DNA of 64,000 nucleotides from Gammaproteobacteria bacterium (GTDB taxonomy: Bacteria; Pseudomonadota; Gammaproteobacteria; JAADJB01), in assembly GCA_013151035.1 (NCBI GenBank), contig JAADJB010000033.1, positions 1 to 64,000 of the forward strand, read 5' to 3'. The notes beneath the pieces were generated by a model. The model was given only the letters and a program-made list of their open reading frames with translations. It had not been told where the DNA came from and did not search any database. Below, one piece after another: positions 16,093 to 28,347 of the stretch (position 1 is its first letter; each line of letters opens with the position of its first letter). The translations under genes were made by a program, and so were the position numbers.

Positions 16093-17931
16093 CTATTCCA
16101 CCGTCACCGACTTCGCCAGGTTGCGCGGCTGATCGACATCGGTCCCTTTCAGCACAGCCACATGGTAGGAAAGCAGTTGTAACGGGACGGTATAGACTAT
16201 CGGTGCCACGGCATCTGTCTCATCGACATCATCCACTTCAATAACATGAACGTAATCCTCTTCACTGATACCGGCATTTTGATCGGCAAAGACATAAAGC
16301 TCTCCACCACGGGCACGCACCTCTTGCAGGTTGGATTTCAGTTTTTCCAGTAGTGCATTATTGGGGGCGACGGCAATGACCGGCATATCGGCATCCACCA
16401 ATGCCAATGGCCCATGCTTTAATTCACCGGCAGCATAGGCCTCGGCATGAATATAGGAGATTTCCTTCAACTTCAGCGCACCCTCCATAGCCACCGGATA
16501 TTGCACCCCACGGCCAAGAAAAAGGGCATCCTGTTTATCGGCAAATCGTTCTGACAGGCGCTTGATCTGATCACTCAAAGTCAAGGTGTGTTCAATACGC
16601 GCAGGCAGGGCGATTAATTGCTGCACAATCTGTTTTTCTTTCTCCTGATCCAGACCATGATGCTTGCCAATCGCCACCACCATTAATAATAAAACCGTTA
16701 ACTGTGTAGTAAATGCCTTGGTCGATGCCACGCCAATCTCGGGGCCGGCACGGGTCATCATTACTAACTCGGATTCGCGTACCAGTGAACTCTCAGGCAC
16801 ATTGCAGATTGCCAGGGTATGTTGAAAACCCAGTTTTTTTGCCTCACGCAAAGCGGCCAGGGTATCTGCAGTCTCACCCGACTGCGATATGGTAACGAAC
16901 AGGGTGTTGGGGCGAACGACATGGCTACGATAACGAAATTCACTCGCCACCTCAATCTCACAAGGGACACCTGCCAACGCCTCAAGCCAATATTTTGTCA
17001 CCAGACCCGCGTGATAACTGGTGCCACAGGCAACAATTTGTACCTGCTGTATTTTTGCCAGAATCTCGCTGGCCCCTGGGCCAAAGGATTCACTGAGTAC
17101 ACAGCCATTGCCGAGTCGCCCTTCCAAGGCATCGGCAATCACCCTGGGTTGTTCATGAATCTCCTTCATCATATAGTGGCGATATTGACCACGCTCAACC
17201 GAATCCATGGATAGCTCGGATACCTTTTCCTGACGCTCTACCTTCGATCCGGTAACATCAAAGACCTGCATGCCCTCAGGTGTAAGATCAACGATATCCC
17301 CTTCTTCCAGAAAGACAAAACGCTGGGTAACCGGGAGCAAGGCCGGAACATCCGAAGCTATAAACATTTCACCAATACCCACACCGACGACCAGAGGGCT
17401 GCCACTGCGTGCCGCAATCAGACGACCGGGTTCTGCATTACTGATGACACCGAGACCATAGGCACCCTTCAAATCCTTAATAGTAGCCTGCACAGCCGCG
17501 AGTAAATCCATTCCCTGTTGCTGATGATAATGAATCTGATGGACAATCACCTCCGTATCGGTCTCCGAGGTAAACTCATAACCCTGCTTGAGCTGTTGCT
17601 CACGCAACTCATCATGGTTCTCAATGATACCGTTATGCACCACAGCCACATTATTACGACAGACATGGGGATGAGCATTAGCATCAGAGGGTTTACCATG
17701 GGTTGCCCAGCGGGTATGAGCAATACCGGTCACACCTTGCACCGGATTCTGCTCAATCGCAGCCTCCAATTGTGATACCTTACCCGTTGCACGAACACGC
17801 TGAATAGCCTGCGCATTATTAATTAATGCCACACCCGCAGAGTCATAGCCGCGATACTCCAGCCGCCGCAGACCTTCCAATAATATCGGTGTTACATCAC
17901 GCTGTGCTACTGCTCCAACAATCCCACACAT
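16093..17931 (-). CDS. glmS: Glutamine-fructose-6-phosphate aminotransferase GlmS
   Basis: A 612-residue enzyme making glucosamine-6-phosphate from fructose-6-phosphate and glutamine, the first step to UDP-GlcNAc for peptidoglycan and LPS. The N-terminal glutaminase starts [13 protein letters not shown] with nucleophile Cys2; [17 protein letters not shown] (near residue 73) binds glutamine. Two SIS sugar-isomerase domains follow (CGTSYHAG near 301, [10 protein letters not shown] near 348), ending in LAKSVTVE as in E. coli. It lies downstream of glmU on the same strand, separated by repeats. The usual glmUS neighbourhood after the atp operon is kept. Confidence 0.98.
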   Translation of the reverse strand: MCGIVGAVAQRDVTPILLEGLRRLEYRGYDSAGVALINNAQAIQRVRATGKVSQLEAAIEQNPVQGVTGIAHTRWATHGKPSDANAHPHVCRNNVAVVHNGIIENHDELREQQLKQGYEFTSETDTEVIVHQIHYHQQQGMDLLAAVQATIKDLKGAYGLGVISNAEPGRLIAARSGSPLVVGVGIGEMFIASDVPALLPVTQRFVFLEEGDIVDLTPEGMQVFDVTGSKVERQEKVSELSMDSVERGQYRHYMMKEIHEQPRVIADALEGRLGNGCVLSESFGPGASEILAKIQQVQIVACGTSYHAGLVTKYWLEALAGVPCEIEVASEFRYRSHVVRPNTLFVTISQSGETADTLAALREAKKLGFQHTLAICNVPESSLVRESELVMMTRAGPEIGVASTKAFTTQLTVLLLMVVAIGKHHGLDQEKEKQIVQQLIALPARIEHTLTLSDQIKRLSERFADKQDALFLGRGVQYPVAMEGALKLKEISYIHAEAYAAGELKHGPLALVDADMPVIAVAPNNALLEKLKSNLQEVRARGGELYVFADQNAGISEEDYVHVIEVDDVDETDAVAPIVYTVPLQLLSYHVAVLKGTDVDQPRNLAKSVTVE

Positions 17932-17955
17932 AAACTTTACCTTTTTACCGTAAAT

Positions 17956-18014
17956 TCGTCATTCCCGCGCAGGCGGGAATCCATTACAACCGTGGTGCGT
18001 GGTACGCACCCTAC
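17956..18014. repeat. Two dispersed palindromes in the glmU-glmS gap
   Basis: GTCATTCCCGCGCAGGCGGGAAT (17959-17981) is a hairpin with arms ATTCCCGC/GCGGGAAT; related fragments lie at 4743, 19664 and 56049. GGTGCGTGGTACGCACCCTACC (17993-18014) is a copy of the GTGCG type element. They separate the glmS start from a truncated copy of the three-hairpin repeat. Confidence 0.7.
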
Positions 18015-18032
18015 CCCTTGTTTCTACTTCAA

Positions 18033-18104
18033 GAGACAGGGATTACTCTTCTCTAACAGAGACCGTTGCCCGCAGGGATGCGGGCATCGAGCCTCGAACT
18101 CACC
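18033..18104 (+). repeat. Three-hairpin repeat, copy a (deleted derivative)
   Basis: The left arm (from GAGACAGG at 18033) and hairpin 1, GCCCGC[AGGGAT]GCGGGC (18068-18085), are present. Hairpin 2 and the right arm are missing; the sequence jumps to TCGAACTCACC, which in copy b follows the right arm. This is an internal deletion. It lies just beyond the glmU stop. The hexaloop conforms to the C[ANGGAN]G pattern shared by all copies. Confidence 0.8.
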
Positions 18105-18112
18105 AAGCACAA

Positions 18113-19477
18113 TCACTTCTTCTTAACCGGCCGCTTCCACCCAATAATATTCTTCTGCGATACCCGGCTAATACTCAACGTGCCCTCCGGCACATCACCC
18201 GTAATCGTCGCACCCGCACCCACGGTCGCCTTATCACCCACCGTCACCGGTGCCACCAACTGAGTATCCGAACCAATAAAGACATCATCACCGATAATGG
18301 TACGATGTTTATTAGCCCCATCATAATTACAGGTAATTGTACCCGCCCCAATATTCACCCGCTGGCCTATCGTAGTATCACCAATATAACTCAGATGATT
18401 AACCTTACTGCCACTACCAACATCAGATTTTTTAATCTCAACAAAATTACCCACATGGACATGATCAGCCAGATTCGCCTCCGGACGCAGACGCGCAAAA
18501 GGCCCGACCTTTGATGAGTGCCCCACCTTGGCATCCTCAATCACACAATTCTCCAGAATAATTACATCATCCTCAATGACTGAATTACGAATAACACAAT
18601 TGGCACCAATACGAACATTGTTACCAATAACAACATTGCCCTCCAGAATGACATTGATATCAATCTCGACATCCTGACCGGCACTCACAATGCCTCGAAC
18701 ATCAATCCGTGCAGGATCACGCAAGGCAACCCCTGCCATCATCAATTCAAGTGCCTGCTGCTTCTGATAATAACGTTCCAGATGTGCCAATTGTCTGCGA
18801 TCATTCACACCAAAGATCTCTTCCGGGTAATTCGGGTGTTCGGTAGACACCTCAATACCATCCGCCACTGCCATAGCAATGACATCCGTCAGATAATATT
18901 CACCTTGTGAATTGTTACTACTCAAGGCAGATACCCAGCGCTTCATATGCTTTGCCGGTGCCGCCATAAAACCAGTATTCACCTCGCTAATCTGCCGCTG
19001 CTCATCGCTGGCATCCTTATGCTCAATAATAGCCGTAACCTGCCCCTGTTCATTCCTGACAATACGACCATAACCAGTGGCATCATCCAGCCTGGCAGTT
19101 AATAGACCCATCGTCTTATCGTTACAGAGAGAATAGAGACGAGTAAGGGTGGCGTGACCAATCAATGGCACATCACCATAAAGAATCAACAGAGTATCCT
19201 CATCCGAGATGCCATCCAGCGCCTGTGCCACCGCATGCCCCGTACCCAATTGTTCCTTCTGTTCAAACCACTCCACCTCACGATGAGAGCTTGTATTAAT
19301 AACCTGCTCCCCACCGTGACCATAGACCACACGAATTTGATGCGCACCCACCGACTCGGCACAATCAATAACATGTTCCAGCATGGGGCGATCCGCCAGT
19401 TTATGCAGTACCTTGGGAAGAGAAGAACGCATACGCGTACCCTGACCAGCGGCCAGTATAATAATGCTTAAACCCAT
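18113..19477 (-). CDS. glmU: Bifunctional GlmU: GlcN-1-P acetyltransferase / GlcNAc-1-P uridylyltransferase
   Basis: A 454-residue cytoplasmic enzyme that completes UDP-GlcNAc synthesis. The N-terminal pyrophosphorylase has [18 protein letters not shown] (residues 8-25) and LYGDVPLI near 98; the C-terminal left-handed beta helix has hexapeptide repeats from ~250 and the acetyl-CoA site region [20 protein letters not shown] near 360-380. It ends in GWKRPVKKK like E. coli GlmU (456 aa). It is followed by glmS across a repeat-filled gap. Confidence 0.98.
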   Translation of the reverse strand: MGLSIIILAAGQGTRMRSSLPKVLHKLADRPMLEHVIDCAESVGAHQIRVVYGHGGEQVINTSSHREVEWFEQKEQLGTGHAVAQALDGISDEDTLLILYGDVPLIGHATLTRLYSLCNDKTMGLLTARLDDATGYGRIVRNEQGQVTAIIEHKDASDEQRQISEVNTGFMAAPAKHMKRWVSALSSNNSQGEYYLTDVIAMAVADGIEVSTEHPNYPEEIFGVNDRRQLAHLERYYQKQQALELMMAGVALRDPARIDVRGIVSAGQDVEIDINVILEGNVVIGNNVRIGANCVIRNSVIEDDVIILENCVIEDAKVGHSSKVGPFARLRPEANLADHVHVGNFVEIKKSDVGSGSKVNHLSYIGDTTIGQRVNIGAGTITCNYDGANKHRTIIGDDVFIGSDTQLVAPVTVGDKATVGAGATITGDVPEGTLSISRVSQKNIIGWKRPVKKK

Positions 19478-19888
19478 AACGTCTGAATATTCCTCATTAA
19501 TTGTATTATTTTATCAGCCTTGTAGCGACCAAGCATATACTATCTTAAGGAGGATTATCTATATTGGTGCGTGGTACGCACCCTACCGGGTGACACCAAT
19601 CCTGGGTAGGGTGCGCACCGCGCACCATTAATCTGCGGTTAAAGGTTTTTTACCAAAACATAGATCCCCGCATTCGTGAGGATGACAAAGATGAATGCCT
19701 GTAAGCAGCCAGCCGATTTCGACACACAGAGATAATATGGGTTCGTGAAACGCTTCGAGGGGACACAGCAGATAAAGCCTGCTATGTCCCCGGTCTGTGC
19801 CAGCCTAAAAGCATACAAATAAAAAATTGCATATTTTCACAATAGTAATACTATAATGGTATTACATTTCTATTGGGTGGTAATAATT
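19478..19888. other. 411-base intergenic region filled with dispersed repeats
   Basis: 19564-19585 (GGTGCGTGGTACGCACCC) and 19606-19627 (GGGTGCGCACCGCGCACC) are a face-to-face pair of the GTGCG-type palindrome. CCCCGCATTCGTGAGGATGACAA follows at 19664. 19691-19791 is copy A of the second repeat family. A TATAAT (19852-19857) with TTGCAT 19 bases upstream is a candidate promoter for the toxin-antitoxin pair. No gene is seen. Confidence 0.6.
19691..19791 (+). repeat. Second repeat family, copy A, with 33-base hairpin
   Basis: It begins GATGAATGCCTGTAAGCAGC, then CAGCCGATTTCGACACACAGAG, an AT-rich spacer with GGTTCGTGAAACGCTTCGA, and ends in a hairpin with GGGGACA (19759-19765) and TGTCCCC (19785-19791) around CAGCAGATAAAGCCTGCTA. 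Copy B (20968-21073) has the same flanks, but the hairpin interior is the reverse complement of this one. Confidence 0.7.
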
Positions 19889-20107
19889 ATGCGAGTCACG
19901 ACAAAAGGGCAAGTTACAATCCCTAGAAATATAAGAGAAGTTTTAGGTATCAGCCCTGAAACAGAAATAGACTTCATTGAAGAAAATGGAAAGTTTTTTT
20001 TAGTAAAAACGGATGCTCCAGTGGTTAAAAGAAAATTTAAAAAATTTAGGGGTATAGCCACGGCAAAAATGTCAACCAATGAAATAATGGATTTGACAAG
20101 AGAATAA
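19889..20107 (+). CDS. AbrB/SpoVT-type antitoxin (VapB-like)
   Basis: A 72-residue swapped-hairpin DNA-binding protein. MRVTTKGQVTIPRNIREVLGI (residues 1-21) is the classic AbrB/MazE start (K-G-Q-V-T-I-P). The C-terminal half (KKFRGIATAKMSTNEIMDLTRE) would be the toxin-binding tail. ATG 19889 is chosen over ATG 19856 because it starts the domain and has GGTGG upstream. It lies two bases before the PIN gene. AT-rich compared with the glm and atp genes, in line with acquisition. Confidence 0.88.
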   Translation: MRVTTKGQVTIPRNIREVLGISPETEIDFIEENGKFFLVKTDAPVVKRKFKKFRGIATAKMSTNEIMDLTRE

Positions 20108-20109
20108 TA

Positions 20110-20520
20110 ATGAATGGCGTTTTTGTAGATTCATGTGTTCTACTCGATTTATTTACTGATGATCCAAGCTGGGGAGAGTGGTCAGAAAATATACTTGAAC
20201 AGTATAGTCAGACAAACACTTTATACATTAACTCAATTGTTTATACAGAAGTTTCTATCGGTTTTAATAAAATTGAAGAAGTAGAAAAAGCAATTTCAAA
20301 TCTTGGTATAAAAGTTTTAGAAATTCCCAGGGAAGCATTATTTCTCACGGGTAAGGTGTTTTTAAAATATAGAAAAAACAAAGGAACAAAAAATGCACCA
20401 TTGCCAGATTTTTTTATTGGCGCACATGTTTCTGTAGAAAAGTTTAATTTAATAACAAGAGATATAAACAAATACAAAACATATTTTCCGCAGGTTAATC
20501 TTATTCATCCAGAGCATTAA
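20110..20520 (+). CDS. PIN-domain toxin (VapC-like)
   Basis: A 136-residue PIN-domain ribonuclease, the toxin of a type II pair with the preceding AbrB-type antitoxin. VFVDSCVLLDLF (residues 4-15) carries the first active-site Asp; SIVYTEV near 45 gives the Glu; LPDFFIGAHV (~99-108) and LITRDINKY (~115-123) give the C-terminal acidic residues. All four positions are kept, so it looks active. Such toxins usually cleave tRNA or rRNA. Codon use is very AT-rich. No transposase is adjacent. Confidence 0.9.
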   Translation: MNGVFVDSCVLLDLFTDDPSWGEWSENILEQYSQTNTLYINSIVYTEVSIGFNKIEEVEKAISNLGIKVLEIPREALFLTGKVFLKYRKNKGTKNAPLPDFFIGAHVSVEKFNLITRDINKYKTYFPQVNLIHPEH

Positions 20521-20551
20521 CTATGAGTGAATTATCAAAAAGATCGACGGT

Positions 20552-20695
20552 TTACTTTAAAGCTTGGGGGAAATTACCATTCGTATCGTAATACCTCAGA
20601 TTACCAAGTACCTTATAATACAGGTTAGCCATCGATGAAACCGTTATAGTGGTAATTAATATGGCCGCACTTACCAATGTCTTTAATGTCTTCAT
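20552..20695 (-). CDS. Possible 47-residue secreted peptide
   Basis: ATG 20695 opens a frame starting MKTLKTLVSAAILITTITV, a credible signal peptide ending near SSMA (residue 23), followed by a short polar part, NLYYKVLGNLRYYDTNGNF. No good ribosome site is seen (TTAAGTCAATAAA), and no family is recognised. The signal-peptide pattern is the only support. Confidence 0.35.
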   Translation of the reverse strand: MKTLKTLVSAAILITTITVSSMANLYYKVLGNLRYYDTNGNFPQALK

Positions 20696-20895
20696 TTTAT
20701 TGACTTAAGAGATGGACTTAAACTGATTCCCTAACCATCAATATTATTATTTATTCCCAAGGCTGAAACACGCAATAATCATACCGATAATAATTATACT
20801 AGCAATATCAAGAAGTTACCAGTTATTTGAATTTAACAGATAAATCAAAGTGTAAAGTGAATCGACGATATTACACTATCCGAGGCTGGGTGGTT

Positions 20896-20981
20896 ACAGA
20901 CAGACAGCAGGGTGTTGGCCGCAGGGATGCGGCCATCAAGCCCCCAGGGATGGGTTCACGGCGGCCCTGATGAATGTCTGT
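20896..20981 (+). repeat. Three-hairpin repeat, copy e (diverged outer arms)
   Basis: Hairpin 1 is GGCCGC[AGGGAT]GCGGCC and hairpin 2 is GCCC[AGGGAT]GGGT, followed by TTCACGGCG as in other copies. The outer arms differ from all other copies yet still pair at both ends (ACAGACA with TGTCTGT, CAGGG with CCCTG). The right arm is shared with the second repeat family. Confidence 0.75.
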
Positions 20982-21152
20982 AAGTAGCCAGCCGGTTTCG
21001 ACGCACAGAGCATTAATGAGGTTCGTGGAACTCTTCGAGGGGACATAAGCAAGGCTTTATCTGCTGTGTCCCCTTAAGCACGTACCACAGGCTCAGAAAT
21101 GTTGGCATGCGGGGATAACCCTGATGAATGCCTGTAAGCAGCCAGCCGGTTT
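20968..21152 (+). repeat. Second repeat family, copies B and C
   Basis: Copy B (20968-21073): GATGAATGTCTGTAAGTAGC, CAGCCGGTTTCGACGCACAG, GGTTCGTGGAACTCTTCGA, then hairpin GGGGACATAAGC...GCTGTGTCCCC (21039-21073). Copy C (21122-21152) keeps only GATGAATGCCTGTAAGCAGC and CAGCCGGTTTC. Compared with copy A the hairpin interior (AAGGCTTTATCTGC versus GATAAAGCCTGC) is inverted. Confidence 0.7.
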
Positions 21153-21167
21153 CATCACACCGGGGGG

Positions 21168-21650
21168 TTAATGCAAACCAGGATTAGTAACAACGCCACT
21201 CTTTAGCTCTTGTTCGGTTGCCTCTCGAATGGACCCAACCTTGACATGAAAGTTTACTGTCTTGCCGGCAAAGATATGATTACCATCAACCGTCAGTGTA
21301 TCATCATCAATCTTGCTAACATAAAAGGTGCGGCTTTCACCGTCCTCATTCTGCATCTCAACCTCGGCACCAATCTTACGGAACTCCTCGGGTACATTTT
21401 CAAGATCATCGGTAAAGGTTAAACCGGGATCATATTCCCCAAAACCATCTTCTGGAGCAAGACGCACATCAACACTATCACCTTCCTTACAGCCTTGTAA
21501 GGCAAGATCAACCTTGGCGAACAAACGGGTCTGTCCACCTTGCAGGTAGCTCACGGGTAGATCACTCTGTTCAAGGATCTCGCCATCCTCAGCACGAATG
21601 CTATAGGTGACGGAGATAATTCGATTTTTTGCTACACGTAGATTTGACAT
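21168..21650 (-). CDS. FKBP-type peptidyl-prolyl isomerase, SlyD/FkpB-like
   Basis: A 160-residue cytoplasmic prolyl isomerase and chaperone. The pattern ITVTYSIRAEDGEILEQSD-like start (residues 12-30), LQGCKEGDSVDVRLAPEDGFGEYDP (near 51-75) and VDGNHIFAGKTVNFHVKV (near 121-138) are SlyD hallmarks, with the IF insert domain between. The His/Cys-rich nickel-binding tail of E. coli SlyD is absent; it ends VVTNPGLH. It sits downstream of the atp operon, separated by a three-hairpin repeat. Confidence 0.92.
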   Translation of the reverse strand: MSNLRVAKNRIISVTYSIRAEDGEILEQSDLPVSYLQGGQTRLFAKVDLALQGCKEGDSVDVRLAPEDGFGEYDPGLTFTDDLENVPEEFRKIGAEVEMQNEDGESRTFYVSKIDDDTLTVDGNHIFAGKTVNFHVKVGSIREATEQELKSGVVTNPGLH

Positions 21651-21677
21651 AAATTTAATACTATCTCATTAACTCAA

Positions 21678-21791
21678 GAGACAGGGATTGCTCCTCTTTA
21701 GCAGAGACCCTTGCCCGCAGGGATGCGGGCATGGAGCCTACATGGATGTATTCACGGCGTGTCTCTGATAAACAGGAGTGATTCATGTCTC
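21678..21791 (+). repeat. Three-hairpin repeat, copy b (complete)
   Basis: The left arm 21678-21708 and right arm 21761-21791 pair at about 25 of 31 positions. Between them, hairpin 1 is GCCCGC[AGGGAT]GCGGGC and hairpin 2 is TAC[ATGGAT]GTA. It lies between atpC and the FKBP gene, on the strand opposite to both, and could also act as their transcriptional boundary. Confidence 0.85.
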
Positions 21792-21817
21792 GAACTTACC
21801 AGGACAGCCGTGGTTAA

Positions 21818-22243
21818 TTATACTTTTGCTTTCTCTTTTGCCCGACGAATCGCATGCAGTTGTGCCGCAGCTTGAATCAGATCTGACTTCGCCTTGGCGT
21901 AATCAAAGTCTTCCTGCTTATCCGCCAGAATTTTTTCAGCCCTTTCCTTCGCCTCCAGTGCCGCCGCTTCATCAATATCCTTGGCACGCAAAGCGGTATC
22001 GGCTAACACCGTAACGACATGCGGTTGCACCTCAAGCAGACCACCCGAGACATAGAAAAACTGTTCCTCGCCATTCTCGGTTTGCACACGAACCTCACCC
22101 GGCTTCAAACGAGTCAACATCGGTGTGTGTCTGGGTGCAATACCCACCTCACCCATCTCGGCAGGTGCAAATACCATCGTTGCCAGGCCAGAAAAAATAC
22201 CCGCCTCGGCACTTACAATATCAACATGTATGGTCATTGGCAT
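21818..22243 (-). CDS. atpC: ATP synthase F1 subunit epsilon
   Basis: About 141 residues from ATG 22243 (GGAG eight bases upstream). [18 protein letters not shown] starts the N-terminal beta sandwich, and the C-terminal helices carry the regulatory hairpin ([17 protein letters not shown]). Epsilon joins gamma to the c-ring and can inhibit ATP hydrolysis. Last gene of the atp operon, 24 bases after atpD. Confidence 0.96.
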   Translation of the reverse strand: MPMTIHVDIVSAEAGIFSGLATMVFAPAEMGEVGIAPRHTPMLTRLKPGEVRVQTENGEEQFFYVSGGLLEVQPHVVTVLADTALRAKDIDEAAALEAKERAEKILADKQEDFDYAKAKSDLIQAAAQLHAIRRAKEKAKV

Positions 22244-22267
22244 CTTTACAACTCCATTACCCACTGC

Positions 22268-23689
<1,422 letters not shown>

Positions 23690-23706
23690 TTACTGCTTAC
23701 CTGCGA

Positions 23707-24567
23707 CTATACTGCCGCTGCCCCACTGACAATCTCAGAGATTTCCTGAGTAATCGCAGCCTGTCGAGCCTTGTTATAAACCAGTTGTAATTCATCGATC
23801 ATATCACCGGCATTATCTGATGCCGCCTTCATGGCAACCATACGCGCGGATTGCTCACTGGCCTGATTCTCAACCACGCCCTGATACACCAGTGATTCGA
23901 TATAGCGCATCATCAACGCATCCATCACCTCTTTGGAATCGGGTTCGTAGATATAATCCCAGTGATGCTTGAGATTTTCATCCTCTACTCGCTGTATCGG
24001 TATCAACTGCTTAACCGTGGGCGACTGCGTCATAGTATTAACAAAATCATTATGTGCAATATACAAGGCATCAATCCGACCCTCGTTATGTGCATCCAGC
24101 ATCACCTTCACACTACCAATCAAGTCCTGAATACTGACCTGATCCTTAATCTGTGTCACCTTGGCAACAATATTGCCACCGTAACGCTTGAAGAACTGTG
24201 CCGCCTTGGAGCCGAATACAGTTAGATCAACCTCATAACCCTTAGCATTCCATTCTGCCATGGATCTGGCCACGGTCTTGAACAAATTGGTATTCAAACC
24301 ACCACACAGGCCACGATCGGTCGAGACCACGATCAAACCCACGCGCTTGATCTCTCGTTCCTGTAAATAAGGATGATGATATTCCGGGTGCGCCAGTGAC
24401 AGATGCGCCAATACATTGCTCATCTTTTCCGCATAAGGTCGGGAGGCCTGCATGCGTTCCTGTGCCTTACGCATCTTGCTTGCGGCAACCATCTCCATCG
24501 CCTTGGTGATCTTCTGAGTATTCTTGATACTCTTGATCTGGGTGCGTATTTCTTTTGCGCCAGCCAT
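23707..24567 (-). CDS. atpG: ATP synthase F1 subunit gamma (central shaft)
   Basis: A 286-residue shaft subunit. [20 protein letters not shown] (residues 5-24) is the N-terminal coiled-coil helix, and the C-terminal helix ends [29 protein letters not shown] (near 84-92) is a family hallmark. Length matches E. coli (287). It begins three bases after atpA ends, suggesting coupled translation. Confidence 0.98.
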   Translation of the reverse strand: MAGAKEIRTQIKSIKNTQKITKAMEMVAASKMRKAQERMQASRPYAEKMSNVLAHLSLAHPEYHHPYLQEREIKRVGLIVVSTDRGLCGGLNTNLFKTVARSMAEWNAKGYEVDLTVFGSKAAQFFKRYGGNIVAKVTQIKDQVSIQDLIGSVKVMLDAHNEGRIDALYIAHNDFVNTMTQSPTVKQLIPIQRVEDENLKHHWDYIYEPDSKEVMDALMMRYIESLVYQGVVENQASEQSARMVAMKAASDNAGDMIDELQLVYNKARQAAITQEISEIVSGAAAV

Positions 24568-24570
24568 TAT

Positions 24571-26112
24571 CTACCAGGCTCCATTGGCCATAAAATCATC
24601 CATCAAGGCGGTTAAACCGGTCTTCACTTCATCGGTGTAATCCGCTTCTGAATTGATCTTGTCCATCAAGGCTGAGTGATTGCTGGCCGCATAACTGTGT
24701 AGCGCAGCTTCATAGTCAACCACCTTGGTGGGTTCGACCTTATCAATATAACCCTCATTGACAGCAAACAGAGACAGTGACATCTCGGCTACACTCAAAG
24801 GCGCATACTGTTTCTGCTTCATCAGTTCGGTTACTCGCTGACCACGTTCCAACTGGGCACGGGTAATATCATCCAGATCCGAGGCAAACTGTGCAAAGGC
24901 TGCCAGCTCACGATACTGCGCCAGTGCCAGACGCACACCACCACCTAGCTTCTTAACAATCTTGGTCTGTGCTGCACCACCCACACGAGACACAGAAAGA
25001 CCGGCATCAATCGCTGGACGAATACCGGCATTAAACAGATCACTCTCCAGGAAGATCTGACCATCGGTAATTGAGATCACATTGGTAGGAACGAAGGCAG
25101 ATACGTCACCCGCCTGGGTCTCAATAATAGGCAGCGCGGTTAGTGAACCGGTCTTGCCCTTGACCTCACCATTGGTGAGCTTTTCAACCTCTTCCGCATT
25201 AATCCGTGCCGCACGTTCCAGCAGACGTGAATGAAGATAGAACACATCACCCGGATAGGCCTCACGACCGGGTGGACGACGTAACAATAGAGAAACCTGA
25301 CGATAGGCCCACGCCTGTTTAGTCAGATCATCATAAACAATCAGCGCATCTTCACCACGATCACGGAAATATTCACCCATGGTACAACCGGCGTAAGGCG
25401 CGATAAACTGCAAGGCAGCCGATTCAGCTGCAGCCGCAGCCACCACAATGGTATGCTCCATCGCACCGTGTTCTTCCAGCTTTCTAACCACCGCAGAGAT
25501 AGAAGAATTCTTCTGACCAATCGCCACGTAGATACACTTAATGCCGGTACCCTTCTGATTGATGATGGCATCAAGTGCCACCGCCGTCTTACCCGTCTGG
25601 CGATCACCAATAATTAATTCACGCTGACCACGACCTACCGGCACCATCGCATCAATGGCCTTCAGCCCGGTTTGTACCGGCTGATCAACTGACTTACGAC
25701 TAATTACACCCGGTGCAATCTTTTCAATCGGTGCCGTCATTGTGGTCGCAATATCACCCTTACCATCAATCGGATTACCCAGCGCATCTACCACGCGACC
25801 CAGCAAGGCCTCACCCACTGGCACCTCCAGGATATTGCCGGTACAACGCACCGTATCACCTTCCGAGATATGCTTGTAATCACCCAGTACCACCGCACCG
25901 ACTGAATCACGTTCCAGGTTCAGTGCCATACCAATGGTATTACCCGGCATTTCAATCATCTCGCCTGACATCACATCAGACAGACCATGGATACGTGCGA
26001 TACCGTCGGTTAAACTAATGACCGTACCTTCTGTACGCGCTTCTGAACCGATATCAAAGTTTTCAATTCGACTTTTAATCAGTTCACTAATTTCAGATGG
26101 TTTGAGTTGCAT
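24571..26112 (-). CDS. atpA: ATP synthase F1 subunit alpha
   Basis: A 513-residue non-catalytic nucleotide-binding subunit, identical in length to E. coli Atp[20 protein letters not shown] starts it, Walker [10 protein letters not shown] is near 169-177, and the C-terminal helical domain follows ~380. The arginine finger lies in the conserved [15 protein letters not shown] (~365-379). Confidence 0.98.
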   Translation of the reverse strand: MQLKPSEISELIKSRIENFDIGSEARTEGTVISLTDGIARIHGLSDVMSGEMIEMPGNTIGMALNLERDSVGAVVLGDYKHISEGDTVRCTGNILEVPVGEALLGRVVDALGNPIDGKGDIATTMTAPIEKIAPGVISRKSVDQPVQTGLKAIDAMVPVGRGQRELIIGDRQTGKTAVALDAIINQKGTGIKCIYVAIGQKNSSISAVVRKLEEHGAMEHTIVVAAAAAESAALQFIAPYAGCTMGEYFRDRGEDALIVYDDLTKQAWAYRQVSLLLRRPPGREAYPGDVFYLHSRLLERAARINAEEVEKLTNGEVKGKTGSLTALPIIETQAGDVSAFVPTNVISITDGQIFLESDLFNAGIRPAIDAGLSVSRVGGAAQTKIVKKLGGGVRLALAQYRELAAFAQFASDLDDITRAQLERGQRVTELMKQKQYAPLSVAEMSLSLFAVNEGYIDKVEPTKVVDYEAALHSYAASNHSALMDKINSEADYTDEVKTGLTALMDDFMANGAW

Positions 26113-26125
26113 TTACTATTTTCCT

Positions 26126-26662
26126 CTAATGGATCAGGGCGCTTGCCAAGCGATTAAGCTTGCCCTGTGCCGAACCGTCAATTACTAAATCACCTGCCTG
26201 TATAATGGCACCGCCGATCAATGTTTCATCGGTCTTACATTCCAGGTGTATCTCTCGTCCTAATTTAACCTTTAAGGCATTACATATACTCGTCTTCTGC
26301 TGTTCCGTTGCTGGACGTGCGGTAATCAATTGAGCATCAATAGAACCCGCTGCACGGTTACGCTCAACCTCATACAAATGAGCCATATCCGGTAACAATG
26401 CAATTCGTTGATTAAGCAACAATAACCGCACCAGGTTTAACCCCGCTTCAGGGAGATCATCACCCAATATACCACTGAACAATTCGAGCTTTTGCTCATT
26501 GCTCACCCGGGGATTACCCAGAAAGCTAACCGCCTCTGCATCGGCAGCAATCAGAGCCAGCCCCTGCAATATATCCGACCATGAGTCCAAGCTATCCGTA
26601 GACTGTGCCAGATCAAAGATGGCCTGCACATAAGGACGCGCAATGGTTGTATTTTCAGCCAT
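26126..26662 (-). CDS. atpH: ATP synthase F1 subunit delta
   Basis: A 178-residue stator protein joining F1 to subunit b. The helical N-terminal domain starts TTIARPYVQAIFDLAQ; the C-terminal motif GGAIIQAGDLVIDGSAQGKLNRL (~149-171) is the family signature. It is 14 bases after atpF and 13 bases before atpA. Confidence 0.97.
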   Translation of the reverse strand: MAENTTIARPYVQAIFDLAQSTDSLDSWSDILQGLALIAADAEAVSFLGNPRVSNEQKLELFSGILGDDLPEAGLNLVRLLLLNQRIALLPDMAHLYEVERNRAAGSIDAQLITARPATEQQKTSICNALKVKLGREIHLECKTDETLIGGAIIQAGDLVIDGSAQGKLNRLASALIH

Positions 26663-26676
26663 AAACTTTTAAACCC

Positions 26677-27147
26677 TTACAGTTCCGCAACCAGCTTGGT
26701 TAACATGGCATCATGAGCGGCATCATCAATCTCACGCTCTAATACCCGGGTCGCACCAATAACAGCAAGACTGGCAACCTGACCACGTAACTCTTCACGC
26801 GCACGATGGACTTCCTGATCAATCTCGCCACGCGCCGCCTGCACAATGCGCTGACCCTCTACGCGGGCATCATCCTTGGATGCCTCAACAAGCTCAGCAG
26901 CACGTTTTTCAGCACGGGCAATAATCTCATTCGCCTGCTGCTTGGCCTCATGAATGGTACCGATTGCCTTCTTCTGTGCCAACTCATGCTCATGCATGCC
27001 ACGCTCAGCCGCTGCCAAACCATCAGCAATCGTCTTCTTGCGTTCGTCCATCGCCTGCATAATGGGTGGCCACACAAACTTCATGCAGAACCACACAAAG
27101 AATACAAACGATATTGCCTGGCCGATTAAGGTTGCATTAATATTCAT
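26677..27147 (-). CDS. atpF: ATP synthase Fo subunit b
   Basis: A 156-residue peripheral-stalk subunit of E. coli length. One membrane helix (TLIGQAISFVFFVWFCMKFV, residues 6-25) is followed by a long charged coiled coil. GQAISFVFFVWFCMKFVWPPI matches the family start. It anchors delta and alpha against rotation. Confidence 0.97.
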   Translation of the reverse strand: MNINATLIGQAISFVFFVWFCMKFVWPPIMQAMDERKKTIADGLAAAERGMHEHELAQKKAIGTIHEAKQQANEIIARAEKRAAELVEASKDDARVEGQRIVQAARGEIDQEVHRAREELRGQVASLAVIGATRVLEREIDDAAHDAMLTKLVAEL

Positions 27148-27202
27148 TCTATTACCTCATAACCCTTTCTGATAAACCACACATCAGGATTAATAAATGG
27201 TT

Positions 27203-27454
<252 letters not shown>

Positions 27455-27495
27455 CTACTTGGATAAAATTATAAATTAAAGTTAAAAATTAAAAA

Positions 27496-28347
<852 letters not shown>

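Larger units (their letters stand above)
20521..21167. other. 647-base intergenic region: one possible small gene and repeats
   Basis: It holds a possible 47-residue secreted peptide on minus (20552-20695), an AT-rich unassigned stretch (20700-20880), copy e of the three-hairpin repeat (20896-20981), and copies B and C of the second repeat family (20968-21152). The two families abut here: the right arm of copy e (GATGAATGTCTGT) is also the left end of copy B. Confidence 0.6.

Noticed and set aside
17932-18112. glmS ribozyme upstream of glmS
   Set aside because: The gap is short and made of dispersed palindromes and a truncated repeat; glmS ribozymes belong to Gram-positive lineages.
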